Part shown: in pieces, positions 49,976-57,906 of the stretch
How the letters are laid out: each line of letters begins with the position of its first letter
Numbering within the stretch: position 1 is the stretch's first letter
DNA from: Pseudomonas sp. GM48
Lineage (GTDB): Bacteria > Pseudomonadota > Gammaproteobacteria > Pseudomonadales > Pseudomonadaceae
Length of the DNA: 64,000 bases
Direction of reading: 5' to 3'
NCBI RefSeq assembly: GCF_000282335.1
Contig: NZ_AKJM01000075.1
Location: forward strand, 1-64,000
Notes under the pieces: generated by a model
Database searches by the model: none
What the model saw: the letters and a program-made list of their open reading frames with translations, nothing else
What the model was told of the DNA's origin: nothing
Position numbers and translations under genes: made by a program

Positions 49976-50452
49976 TTAATTCAGCGTTTGGTTTATGCCG
50001 TTCGTCGCTTTGAGCGCAGCAAGCTCGGACTGGAGTTCAGCCAGCTGCACCTCAAGCTGTGCCACACGCTGTTGGGCCTTGACCTGCACGGTGACGTCTT
50101 TCTGCACACCGATAAAATAGGTTTGCCCATCCGTTGGATTTTTCACCGTTGAAAGGGACAGTTCATTCCAGAACGGTGTGCCGTCCTTGCGGTAGTTTCG
50201 CAATATTTCCCGGCAGGATCCTTCACTGTTCAAGGCATCGCGAATCAACGGCAGGGCTTCCTGGTCACGGTCCCCCGACTGCAGGAAGCGGCAATCCTGA
50301 TAGAGGATTTCTTCGCTGGTGTAACCCGTCAGGCGTTCGAACGCGGGGTTGACGTAGATGAGGATTTTGTCTTGATCGCCTTCCTTTTCGGCAATCACGA
50401 TGCCGTCGTTCGAGGCGTTGATCGCCATTTGCAGCAGTTGCGCATTAATCAT
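49976..50452 (-). CDS. Short LOV-domain blue-light photoreceptor (SB-LOV type)
   Basis: 158 aa, a single LOV domain with little else. The flavin-adduct cysteine is Cys54 in YQDCRFLQ, and the signal-relaying glutamine is Gln117 in YFIGVQKDV. The C-terminal helix (about 121-150) has heptads of hydrophobic residues and would form the J-alpha dimer coil. This is the build of PpSB1-LOV and PpSB2-LOV of P. putida. It is not fused to a kinase or GGDEF, so it must act through partners; a MerR regulator and a PilZ-like gene adjoin it. Confidence 0.93.
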   Translation of the reverse strand: MINAQLLQMAINASNDGIVIAEKEGDQDKILIYVNPAFERLTGYTSEEILYQDCRFLQSGDRDQEALPLIRDALNSEGSCREILRNYRKDGTPFWNELSLSTVKNPTDGQTYFIGVQKDVTVQVKAQQRVAQLEVQLAELQSELAALKATNGINQTLN

Positions 50453-50554
50453 CGGAGTATCCTTTCCTGATTGATTGTCGATTGCATACTAAAAGAACAA
50501 TTACGACCGTGCTGTTAATATCCGGGTCTTTTACTCGGATTCAGGATCAGATTG

Positions 50555-51010
50555 ATGAAAGTCGCCATCATTTCCGGCTCGGTGTACGGCACGGCCGAAG
50601 AAGTTGCCCGCCACGCCGCCAGCCTGTTGAAAGCCGCCGGTTTCGAAACCTGGCACAACCCGCGTGCGACCCTCGCCGACATCCAGGCGTTTGGCCCCGA
50701 AGCCTTTCTGGCGGTGACCTCGACCACCGGCATGGGCGAGTTGCCGGACAACCTGCAGCCGCTGTATTCGACCATTCGTGACCAATTGCCAGCGGCCTGG
50801 CGCGGTTTGCCAGGTGCGGTGATCGGTTTGGGCGATGCGAGTTATGGCGATACTTTTTGTGGTGGCGGCGAGCAGATGCGTGAATTGTTCGGTGAACTGG
50901 GCATTCGTGAAGTCCTGCCGATGCTGCGCCTGGATGCCAGCGAAACCGTGACCCCCGAGACGGACGCCGAGCCTTGGCTGGCGGACCTGATCAACGCGCT
51001 GCGCGCCTGA
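50555..51010 (+). CDS. Flavodoxin (MioC-like)
   Basis: 151 aa flavodoxin fold: FMN phosphate loop SGSVYGTAEEVA and the FMN-contacting TSTTGMGELPDN and GLGDASYGDTFCGG loops. MioC-like flavodoxins serve as electron carriers. The ATG at 50555 is preferred over the TTG 3 bp earlier. It is divergent from the LOV gene with a 102-bp spacer. Confidence 0.9.
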   Translation: MKVAIISGSVYGTAEEVARHAASLLKAAGFETWHNPRATLADIQAFGPEAFLAVTSTTGMGELPDNLQPLYSTIRDQLPAAWRGLPGAVIGLGDASYGDTFCGGGEQMRELFGELGIREVLPMLRLDASETVTPETDAEPWLADLINALRA

Positions 51011-51235
51011 CCGTTACCCCGCCATCCATGCCAGCCAGGGTTCTGTCAGTGCGGTAAAACCTGCCTTTCAGACCCTTGCCGGCGCCGGTCATTTGACATG
51101 GATCCAGAGTGGTAGGATGACTGACTCGCTGGGCCATCAAGCTGGCTGCCAATGCAACTACACGAACCTCAAGGGCTGACTAGACTCGGTAAGCGTTGGA
51201 AACACTCCATCATAAAAACACCGAGGTTCCTTGCC

Positions 51236-52018
51236 GTGACTGTCGCTTCCGTCCAATCGCCACACAGTGTCAAAGACCAGGTCAGTGCTGCCGAGTGGCA
51301 GACTCGCGTCGACCTGGCGGCCTGTTATCGCCTGGTCGCTCAACAGGGTTGGGATGACCTGATCTTCACCCATATCTCCGCCAAGGTACCCGGCACCGAA
51401 GATTTCCTGATCAACCCGTTCGGGTTGATGTTTCACGAAATGACCGCGTCGAGCCTGGTCAAGGTGGATCAGGCCGGCAACAAACTGATGGACAGCCCTT
51501 ACGAGATCAATCCGGCGGGTTACACCATCCACAGTGCCGTGCATGAAGTCCGTCACGATGTCGTCTGCGTGCTCCACACCCACACGGCCTCGGGGGTTGC
51601 GGTGTCGGCGCAGAAGCAAGGTGTTTTGCCGATCAGCCAACAGTCGTTGTTTGTGCTTTCCAGCCTGGCCTACCACGCCTACGAAGGCGTGGCGCTCAAC
51701 CATGATGAGAAAGTGCGGCTGCAAGCCGACCTCGGTGAAAACAATTTCCTGATGCTGCATAACCACGGTCTGCTGACTTGCGGCAGCACCATCGCCGATA
51801 CGTTCCTGATGATGTTTACCTTTCAGCGTGCCTGCGACATTCAGGTCATGGCGCAGAACGGTGCCGCTGAGCTGATCGCCATCGAACCGCAGATTCTGGC
51901 CGGCGCCAAAGCCATGATCGCGGGTGTCACCCGAAGTGCTCAAGGAATGGGCGGAGCGCTGGCCTGGCCGGCGCTGCTGCGTAAACTCGATAAACTGGAC
52001 CCGGGTTATACACTCTAA
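51236..52018 (+). CDS. Class II aldolase/adducin family protein
   Basis: 260 aa from a GTG start. Zinc ligands His114 and His116 (HTHT) and the later LHNHGLLT are present. Substrate unknown; relatives include fuculose-phosphate aldolase and adducin-like proteins. The GTG at 51236, preceded by GAGG, gives the common N-terminus (TVASVQSPHSV); an ATG at 51152 would add 28 residues. It is directly followed by the alpha/beta hydrolase gene, so they are one unit. Confidence 0.82.
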   Translation: MTVASVQSPHSVKDQVSAAEWQTRVDLAACYRLVAQQGWDDLIFTHISAKVPGTEDFLINPFGLMFHEMTASSLVKVDQAGNKLMDSPYEINPAGYTIHSAVHEVRHDVVCVLHTHTASGVAVSAQKQGVLPISQQSLFVLSSLAYHAYEGVALNHDEKVRLQADLGENNFLMLHNHGLLTCGSTIADTFLMMFTFQRACDIQVMAQNGAAELIAIEPQILAGAKAMIAGVTRSAQGMGGALAWPALLRKLDKLDPGYTL

Positions 52019-52921
52019 ATGGTACTCGCCGAGATCCCTCTGTGTGTCTGGCGCAAACGCAGCCAGACGTTCGAATTCCACGGCCAGAGCATCCGTTACT
52101 GGACAGCCGGGCAGGGTGAGCCGCTGTTGCTCATTCACGGCTTTCCGTCCGCCAGTTGGGACTGGCATTACCTGTGGCAGCCATTGAGCCAGCGTTTTCG
52201 TGTGATCGCTTGCGACATGCTGGGCTTCGGCGATTCGGCCAAACCGGCAAGACATGAGTACAGCCTGCTGGAGCAGGCGGATCTGCAACAGGCATTGCTT
52301 GAACACCTGAATGTCGATCAGCCGGTGCATCTGTTTGCCCACGATTACGGCGACAGTGTGGCCCAGGAACTGCTGGCCCGGCACTACGAATCGCGGGTGG
52401 AGCTGGCCAGTTGCGTGTTTCTCAATGGCGGGTTGTTTCCGGAAACCCATCGCCCGGTACTGATGCAAAAACTCTTGCTCAGTCCTTTGGGCTGGATGAT
52501 TGGCCGGGCCTTCAGTCGTGATGGCCTGGTGAGAAGCTTTCGGCGGATTTTCGGTCCGCAAACCCGTCCCAGTGAAAGCCAGATGGATGATTTCTGGAGC
52601 CTGATCGAAAGCCATCACGGGCCACGGATCATGCACAAATTGATCGCCTACATCCCGGAGCGACGAGTCTGGCGCAACCGCTGGGTGAGCGCGATGCAAC
52701 GCGGTGAAGTGCCGCTGCGGGTGATCGATGGCGGGGTCGATCCGATCTCCGGCGTGCACATGGTCGAGCGTTACCGGGAGCTGATCCCGGAGGCGGACAC
52801 GGTCGTGTTGCCCGATATCGGCCACTACCCGCAAATCGAGGCTCCCTGCGAGGTGCTCAAGCACTACCTGGCGTTTCGCGATCAGTTGCTTTCTCTGCCG
52901 CGCAAAGTCGCCTGCTCCTGA
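52019..52921 (+). CDS. Alpha/beta hydrolase (haloalkane dehalogenase / epoxide hydrolase-like)
   Basis: 300 aa. HGFP oxyanion loop (residues 40-43), nucleophile Asp109 in HDYGD and catalytic His269 in IGHYPQ. An Asp nucleophile points to the epoxide hydrolase/haloalkane dehalogenase branch rather than Ser esterases. The ATG lies immediately after the aldolase stop, so translation is coupled. The substrate is unknown. Confidence 0.85.
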   Translation: MVLAEIPLCVWRKRSQTFEFHGQSIRYWTAGQGEPLLLIHGFPSASWDWHYLWQPLSQRFRVIACDMLGFGDSAKPARHEYSLLEQADLQQALLEHLNVDQPVHLFAHDYGDSVAQELLARHYESRVELASCVFLNGGLFPETHRPVLMQKLLLSPLGWMIGRAFSRDGLVRSFRRIFGPQTRPSESQMDDFWSLIESHHGPRIMHKLIAYIPERRVWRNRWVSAMQRGEVPLRVIDGGVDPISGVHMVERYRELIPEADTVVLPDIGHYPQIEAPCEVLKHYLAFRDQLLSLPRKVACS

Positions 52922-52949
52922 TTCGCAGCATTGAACCTGTCCTGCTTTT

Positions 52950-53061
52950 GTGGCGAGGGAGCTTGCTCCCGTTGGGGCGCGAAGCGGCCCTGAGACGATC
53001 AATCCGGGATACAGGTTTTACGACTGCTTCGCAGCCGAGCGGGAGCAAGCTCCCTCGCCAC
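52950..53061. repeat. Palindromic repeat of a second family (GTGGCGAGGGAGCTTGCTCC)
   Basis: GTGGCGAGGGAGCTTGCTCC on the left and its reverse complement ending CCCTCGCCAC on the right. Same layout as the REP pairs but different sequence, a second fluorescens REP group. Confidence 0.88.
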
Positions 53062-53204
53062 GGGGATCGCGTCATCCTGTCCGACCCCATCATCATCCCC
53101 CAGCCTTATCGCGCACCATTCAGCCTCCCCCGTGTTCATTGTGACCCGCTGCGCCGTGCCTGAAACTCGGACTCATTGTCCCTTGGCCTGCTGGAGTCCC
53201 CCCC

Positions 53205-54116
53205 ATGAATGAGTCTGTGCGCTTCGAAGATAAAGTCGTGATCATCACCGGTGCCGGTGGCGGCCTGGGACGGGCGCATGCACTGCTGTTCGCCAGACAG
53301 GGCGCGAAGGTGCTGGTCAACGATCTCGGCGGTTCGGCCCAGGGCGAAGGCGCCAACGCCTCGGCCGCCGACCGCGTGGTAGCGGAAATTCGCGAGGCCG
53401 GCGGTATCGCCGAAGCCAACCATGACTCGGTCACTGACGGTGACAAACTGGTCCAGCACGCCCTGGACGTCTTCGGTCGCGTCGACGTCGTGGTCAACAA
53501 CGCCGGGATCCTGCGTGACAAGACCTTCCACAAAATGGATGACGCCGACTGGGACCTGGTTTACCGCGTCCATGTCGAAGGTGCCTACAAAGTCACTCGC
53601 GCCGCCTGGCCACACATGCGCGAACAGAACTACGGCCGGGTGATTTTCACCGCGTCGACCTCGGGTATCTATGGCAACTTCGGCCAGTCCAACTATGGCA
53701 TGGCCAAGCTCGGCCTCTATGGCCTGACCCGTACCCTGGCCATCGAAGGCCGCAAGAACAACATCCTGGTCAACGCCATCGCCCCTACCGGCGGCACGCG
53801 CATGACCGAAGGCCTGATTCCGCCGCAAGTCTTCGAACAGCTCAAACCGGAGCTGGTCAGCCCGCTGGTGGTGTACCTGGCCAGCGAAAACTGCCAGGAA
53901 ACCTCCGGCCTGTTCGAGGTCGGCGGCGGCTGGATGGGCAAGGTTCGCTGGGAGCGCAGCCTCGGCGCCGGGTTCGATCCACGGGCGGGTTTCTCCCCGG
54001 AAGACGTGGCCGCGCACTGGCAGCAGATTTGCGACTTCGAAGGCGCCGCGCATCCGAAGGACAACATCGAAGCGCTGAAGGAAATGATGGGCAATTTGCA
54101 CAAGTATTCGCTTTGA
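53205..54116 (+). CDS. SDR family oxidoreductase ((3R)-hydroxyacyl-CoA dehydrogenase / 17-beta-HSD4-like)
   Basis: 303 aa. NAD-binding TGAGGGLG (15-22), NNAG at 98-101, Ser151 and catalytic Tyr164-x3-Lys168 (YGMAK). The overall sequence resembles the dehydrogenase part of peroxisomal multifunctional enzyme 2, seen in bacterial steroid and acyl-CoA pathways. No hydratase domain is fused. ATG 53205 gives the family start. Confidence 0.85.
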   Translation: MNESVRFEDKVVIITGAGGGLGRAHALLFARQGAKVLVNDLGGSAQGEGANASAADRVVAEIREAGGIAEANHDSVTDGDKLVQHALDVFGRVDVVVNNAGILRDKTFHKMDDADWDLVYRVHVEGAYKVTRAAWPHMREQNYGRVIFTASTSGIYGNFGQSNYGMAKLGLYGLTRTLAIEGRKNNILVNAIAPTGGTRMTEGLIPPQVFEQLKPELVSPLVVYLASENCQETSGLFEVGGGWMGKVRWERSLGAGFDPRAGFSPEDVAAHWQQICDFEGAAHPKDNIEALKEMMGNLHKYSL

Positions 54117-54191
54117 CGACGCGTCTTCGGCAGGGCCTGTCCAGGTGCTGTCATCTCCAGGCTTGTGCCTGCGCTTGAAAACCACCGCCCA

Positions 54192-54222
54192 TAAAAAAGG
54201 CCGCTGCAAACGCAGCGGCCAA
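54192..54222 (-). terminator. Intrinsic terminator oriented on the minus strand
   Basis: GGCCGCTG, AAACG loop region, CAGCGGCC with AAAAAA on its left. Read on the minus strand it has a perfect stem followed by T6. No minus-strand gene lies upstream of it, so it may end an unannotated transcript or serve the plus-strand SDR gene poorly. Confidence 0.7.
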
Positions 54223-54403
54223 AGTAAGACGTTGGATCCAGGAGCTACAAATCAACGTCGGTGTACCCGGGGCGACGAACTGAAATGTTCAATTCATCTG
54301 AAGTCTGTCAGTCATGGCGTGGGCCGTTTCTGAGGGGCTTTCAGGCTTTTGCGTGAGAGCCAGACAAGAATAAGCCCTTGGTGTCGTAGGAAAAATACCA
54401 ATT

Positions 54404-54431
54404 CCGGACATGCACTGTTGCAGCCCGGACA
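54404..54431 (+). promoter_or_regulatory. CCGGACA direct repeats, 21-bp period
   Basis: CCGGACA occurs at 54404-54410 and 54425-54431, two helical turns apart, about 150 bp before the DUF1302 start. It is a candidate activator site, possibly for the LuxR regulator encoded downstream. Confidence 0.35.
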
Positions 54432-54580
54432 ACAGTCAGCATGCGTCTGCTCGTCGTCTGGATGATGCCCCGGTGCCAGTCATCCTTTAGAGGTACACCA
54501 CGAATACCTCCTTGGTGCGCTTATCGACCCCGATGCCGGGCAGTAGGGTGAGGCCTTCTGTCACTCACCGGGGAAGACGC

Positions 54581-56374
54581 ATGACAAAAACAACAATGCG
54601 CGCCATCTTCATACCGCAGGCGCTGGCGGCTGCGGTCGCCTTGGGTTGCTGTGCCCAGGCGCAGGCCATTTCGTTCAATATCGGGGAAATCGAGGGGACG
54701 TTCGATTCCTCGTTGTCGGTCGGCGCGAGCTGGGGCATGCGTGATGCGGATAACGACCTGGTGGGCATCGTCAATGGTGGTTCCGGCCAGGCCTCAACCG
54801 GTGACGACGGGCGACTGAACTTCAAGAAGGGCGAAACCTTTTCGAAAATCTTCAAGGGGATTCATGACCTCGAACTGAAGTACGGCGACACCGGTGTGTT
54901 CGTGCGTGGCAAGTACTGGTACGACTTCGAGTTGAAGGATGAAGACCGCGAGTTCAAGCCCATCAGCGATCACAACCGCAAAGAGGGCGCCAAGTCCTCA
55001 GGCGGGCAAATCCTCGACGCCTTTGTCTATCACAACTACTCCATCGCCGATCTGCCCGGTACGGTCCGTGCGGGCAAGCAGGTGGTCAGTTGGGGGGAGA
55101 GTACCTTCATCGGCAACTCGATCAACAGCATCAACCCGGTGGACGTGTCCGCGTTCCGTCGTCCTGGCGCCGAGATCAAGGAAGGCCTGATTCCGGTCAA
55201 CATGCTGTTTGCCTCCCAGGGCCTGACAGACAAGCTGACCGTGGAGGGCTTCTATCAGCTGGAATGGGACCAGACGGTCGTCGATAACTGCGGCACTTTC
55301 TTTGGTGTCGATGTGGTGGCGGACGGCTGCAACAAGGGTTACACCGTCGCCAGTCCGGCCATTGCACCGTTGCAGCCGATCGCTGCTGCATTTGGCCAGG
55401 GCTTCGAAGTCGGCAAGGAGGGCGTGATCGTTCCCCGTGGCGGTGACCGCGATGCCCGGGATTCCGGGCAGTGGGGTACGGCGTTGCGCTGGCTGGGGGA
55501 CGACACCGAGTACGGCCTGTATTTCTTGAATTACCACAGCCGCACCCCGAACGTCGGGACCACCACCGCCAGCCTCAGTACACTGGCGAGCATTCCAGGG
55601 ATCGTCGCCGCCGCCAACCGCATCGTCCCCGGCAGCGGTTCAGGCCTCGCCCAGAGTGTGATGCTCGGTCGCGGCCAGTATTACCTCGAATACCCGGAGG
55701 ACATCCGCCTCTACGGCGCAAGTTTCTCCACCACGTTGTCCACCGGCACCGCGTGGACCGGCGAAATCAGCTACCGTCCCAACGCGCCGGTGCAGGTCAA
55801 CACCAACGACCTGACACTGGCCATGCTCAACCCGATCGCCGGAGGCGCGGCATCGCCGATTGCGACATCGCCCGGGGCCGACAACAAAGGCTATCGCCGC
55901 AAGGAAGTGACGCAGGTGCAGAGCACCCTGACGCACTTCATCGATCAGGTCGCGGGTGCGGACCGCCTGACCCTGGTGGGCGAGGCGGCGGTGGTCCGGG
56001 TTGGCGGTCTGGAGTCGCGTACCAAACTGCGCTACGGCCGTGACTCGGTGTATGGCCAGTATGGTTTCGGCGGTAATACCGATGGTTTCGTGACCTCGAC
56101 TTCATGGGGTTATCGCGCCAGGGCCATCCTCGATTACAACAACCTGATCGCCGGGATCAATTTCAGACCCAACCTCTCGTGGTCCCACGATGTCTCCGGC
56201 TTTGGCCCCAACGGTCTGTTCAACGAAGGCGCCAAGGCGATCAGCCTCGGTGTCGATGCGGACTATCGCAACACCTATACCGCGAGCCTCAGTTACACCG
56301 ATTTTTTCGGTGGGGACTTCAACGTCCTCACCGACCGTGACTTCGTGGCGTTGAGTTTTGGCGTGAATTTCTGA
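54581..56374 (+). CDS. DUF1302 outer-membrane-type protein
   Basis: 597 aa. Signal peptide (to about residue 28, ALAAAVALGCCAQAQA) and a DUF1302 beta-barrel-like body, with a C-terminal aromatic residue (FGVNF) typical of outer-membrane barrels. DUF1302/DUF1329 pairs are linked in the literature to lipid or steroid metabolism but have no fixed function. ATG 54581 follows GGGGAAG; ATG 54596 is an alternative. Confidence 0.85.
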   Translation: MTKTTMRAIFIPQALAAAVALGCCAQAQAISFNIGEIEGTFDSSLSVGASWGMRDADNDLVGIVNGGSGQASTGDDGRLNFKKGETFSKIFKGIHDLELKYGDTGVFVRGKYWYDFELKDEDREFKPISDHNRKEGAKSSGGQILDAFVYHNYSIADLPGTVRAGKQVVSWGESTFIGNSINSINPVDVSAFRRPGAEIKEGLIPVNMLFASQGLTDKLTVEGFYQLEWDQTVVDNCGTFFGVDVVADGCNKGYTVASPAIAPLQPIAAAFGQGFEVGKEGVIVPRGGDRDARDSGQWGTALRWLGDDTEYGLYFLNYHSRTPNVGTTTASLSTLASIPGIVAAANRIVPGSGSGLAQSVMLGRGQYYLEYPEDIRLYGASFSTTLSTGTAWTGEISYRPNAPVQVNTNDLTLAMLNPIAGGAASPIATSPGADNKGYRRKEVTQVQSTLTHFIDQVAGADRLTLVGEAAVVRVGGLESRTKLRYGRDSVYGQYGFGGNTDGFVTSTSWGYRARAILDYNNLIAGINFRPNLSWSHDVSGFGPNGLFNEGAKAISLGVDADYRNTYTASLSYTDFFGGDFNVLTDRDFVALSFGVNF

Positions 56375-56397
56375 TCTGGCTGAAAAGGATGATTTCA

Positions 56398-57765
56398 ATG
56401 CGCAAGATGATTCTGCAATTGGGTGCTCTGACCCTGGGGTTGCTGGCCGCCAATGTGATGGCGGCGGTGTCGCCGGAGGAAGCCGGCAAACTCGGCACCA
56501 GCCTTACCCCGCTCGGTGCCGAAAAGGCCGGCAACGCCGATGGCTCGATTCCGGCCTGGACCGGTGGCATCCCGAAAAACGCGGGTGCGGTGGACAGCAA
56601 AGGTTTCCTCGCCGACCCGTTTGCCAAGGAAAAGCCGCTGTTCGTAATCACCGCAGCGACCGTCGACCAGTACAAGGACAAGCTCTCCGACGGCCAGATC
56701 GCGATGTTCAAGCGCTACCCCGAGACCTACAGGATTCCGGTCTACCCGAGCCACCGCACCGTGGCGTTACCGGCCGAGATATATGAGTCGGCCAAACGCA
56801 GCGCACTGAACGTAACACCGATCAACGACGGTAACGGTCTGGTCAACTTCACCGGCAATCGCTACTACGCGTTCCCGATTCCGAAGAATGGCGTGGAAGT
56901 GATCTGGAACCACATCACTCGTTACCACGGCGGCAATCTGCGCCGCACCATCACCCAGGCAACCCCGCAGTCCAATGGCGATTTCACTGTGATCCGCTTC
57001 AAGGACGAAGTCGCCGTACCGTCGTTGCTCGGTGATCTGAAACCGGGCAGCGACGATAACGTCCTCAACTACTTCAAGCAGGAAGTGACTGCGCCGGCGC
57101 GGCTGGCGGGCAACGTGTTGCTGGTTCACGAGACGCTCGACCAGGTCAGGGAACCGCGCAAGGCCTGGATCTACAACGCTGGCCAGCGCCGGGTACGGCG
57201 TGCGCCACAGGTGGCTTATGACGGTGTAGGCACCTCGTCCGACGGCCTGCGCACCACCGACAACTTCGACATGTTTTCCGGCGCACCGGATCGCTACGAC
57301 TGGAAACTGGTCGGCAAGAAGGAGATGTACATTCCCTACAACAGCTACAAGCTCGATTCACCAGAACTCAAGTACACCGATGTGATCAAGGCCGGGCACA
57401 TCAATCAGGACCTGACTCGCTATGAGTTGCACCGGGTTTGGGAAGTCGTCGCCACGGTCAAGCCGAACGAGCGGCACGTGTACGCCAGGCGCCACATGTA
57501 CATCGATGAAGACAGCTGGCAAGTGGCGCTGGCCGACCACTACGACGGGCGTGGTCAGCTCTGGCGCGTCGCCGAGGGGCATGCCCAGTTTTACTACGAT
57601 CACCAGGTGCCGGCCTACACCGTCGAAGCACTGTATGACCTGATCGCCGGTCGTTATATCGCCCTTGGAATGAAGAACGAAGAGAAGCGCAGCTTCGAAT
57701 TCAACATCGATGCAAAAGCGGGGGACTACACGCCGGCAGCCTTGCGTAGCACGGGGGTGCGGTAG
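56398..57765 (+). CDS. DUF1329 domain protein
   Basis: 455 aa with a signal peptide (to about residue 22, LGALTLGLLAANVMA). DUF1329 proteins are periplasmic and lipoprotein-like, of the LolA/LolB-fold type, and are almost always next to DUF1302 genes, as here (23 bp gap). A role in handling a hydrophobic substrate is inferred from that pairing. Confidence 0.88.
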   Translation: MRKMILQLGALTLGLLAANVMAAVSPEEAGKLGTSLTPLGAEKAGNADGSIPAWTGGIPKNAGAVDSKGFLADPFAKEKPLFVITAATVDQYKDKLSDGQIAMFKRYPETYRIPVYPSHRTVALPAEIYESAKRSALNVTPINDGNGLVNFTGNRYYAFPIPKNGVEVIWNHITRYHGGNLRRTITQATPQSNGDFTVIRFKDEVAVPSLLGDLKPGSDDNVLNYFKQEVTAPARLAGNVLLVHETLDQVREPRKAWIYNAGQRRVRRAPQVAYDGVGTSSDGLRTTDNFDMFSGAPDRYDWKLVGKKEMYIPYNSYKLDSPELKYTDVIKAGHINQDLTRYELHRVWEVVATVKPNERHVYARRHMYIDEDSWQVALADHYDGRGQLWRVAEGHAQFYYDHQVPAYTVEALYDLIAGRYIALGMKNEEKRSFEFNIDAKAGDYTPAALRSTGVR

Positions 57766-57786
57766 GTTTCCTACAGGCTCCTACAC

Positions 57787-57816
57787 AAAAGGGTGACTTT
57801 ACGGTCACCTTTTTTA
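57787..57816 (+). terminator. Intrinsic terminator after the DUF1329 gene
   Basis: GGTGAC, loop TTTACG, GTCACC followed by a T-run. Confidence 0.88.
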
Positions 57817-57906
57817 TAGCGGTCGATCAGTGTGTTGAATACTTCTTCAACAAGCGCTCGGGAGGGGTCTAGGGTGGCGCCAGAATTATAAAAAAGGCGC
57901 ACAACA

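Larger units (their letters stand above)
54117..54580. other. 464-bp gene-free region upstream of the DUF1302 gene
   Basis: It holds a minus-strand-type terminator at 54192-54222 and a direct repeat CCGGACA at 54404-54410 and 54425-54431. No convincing protein-coding frame was found on either strand. It is AT-richer than its neighbours and probably carries the DUF1302 promoter. Confidence 0.6.
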
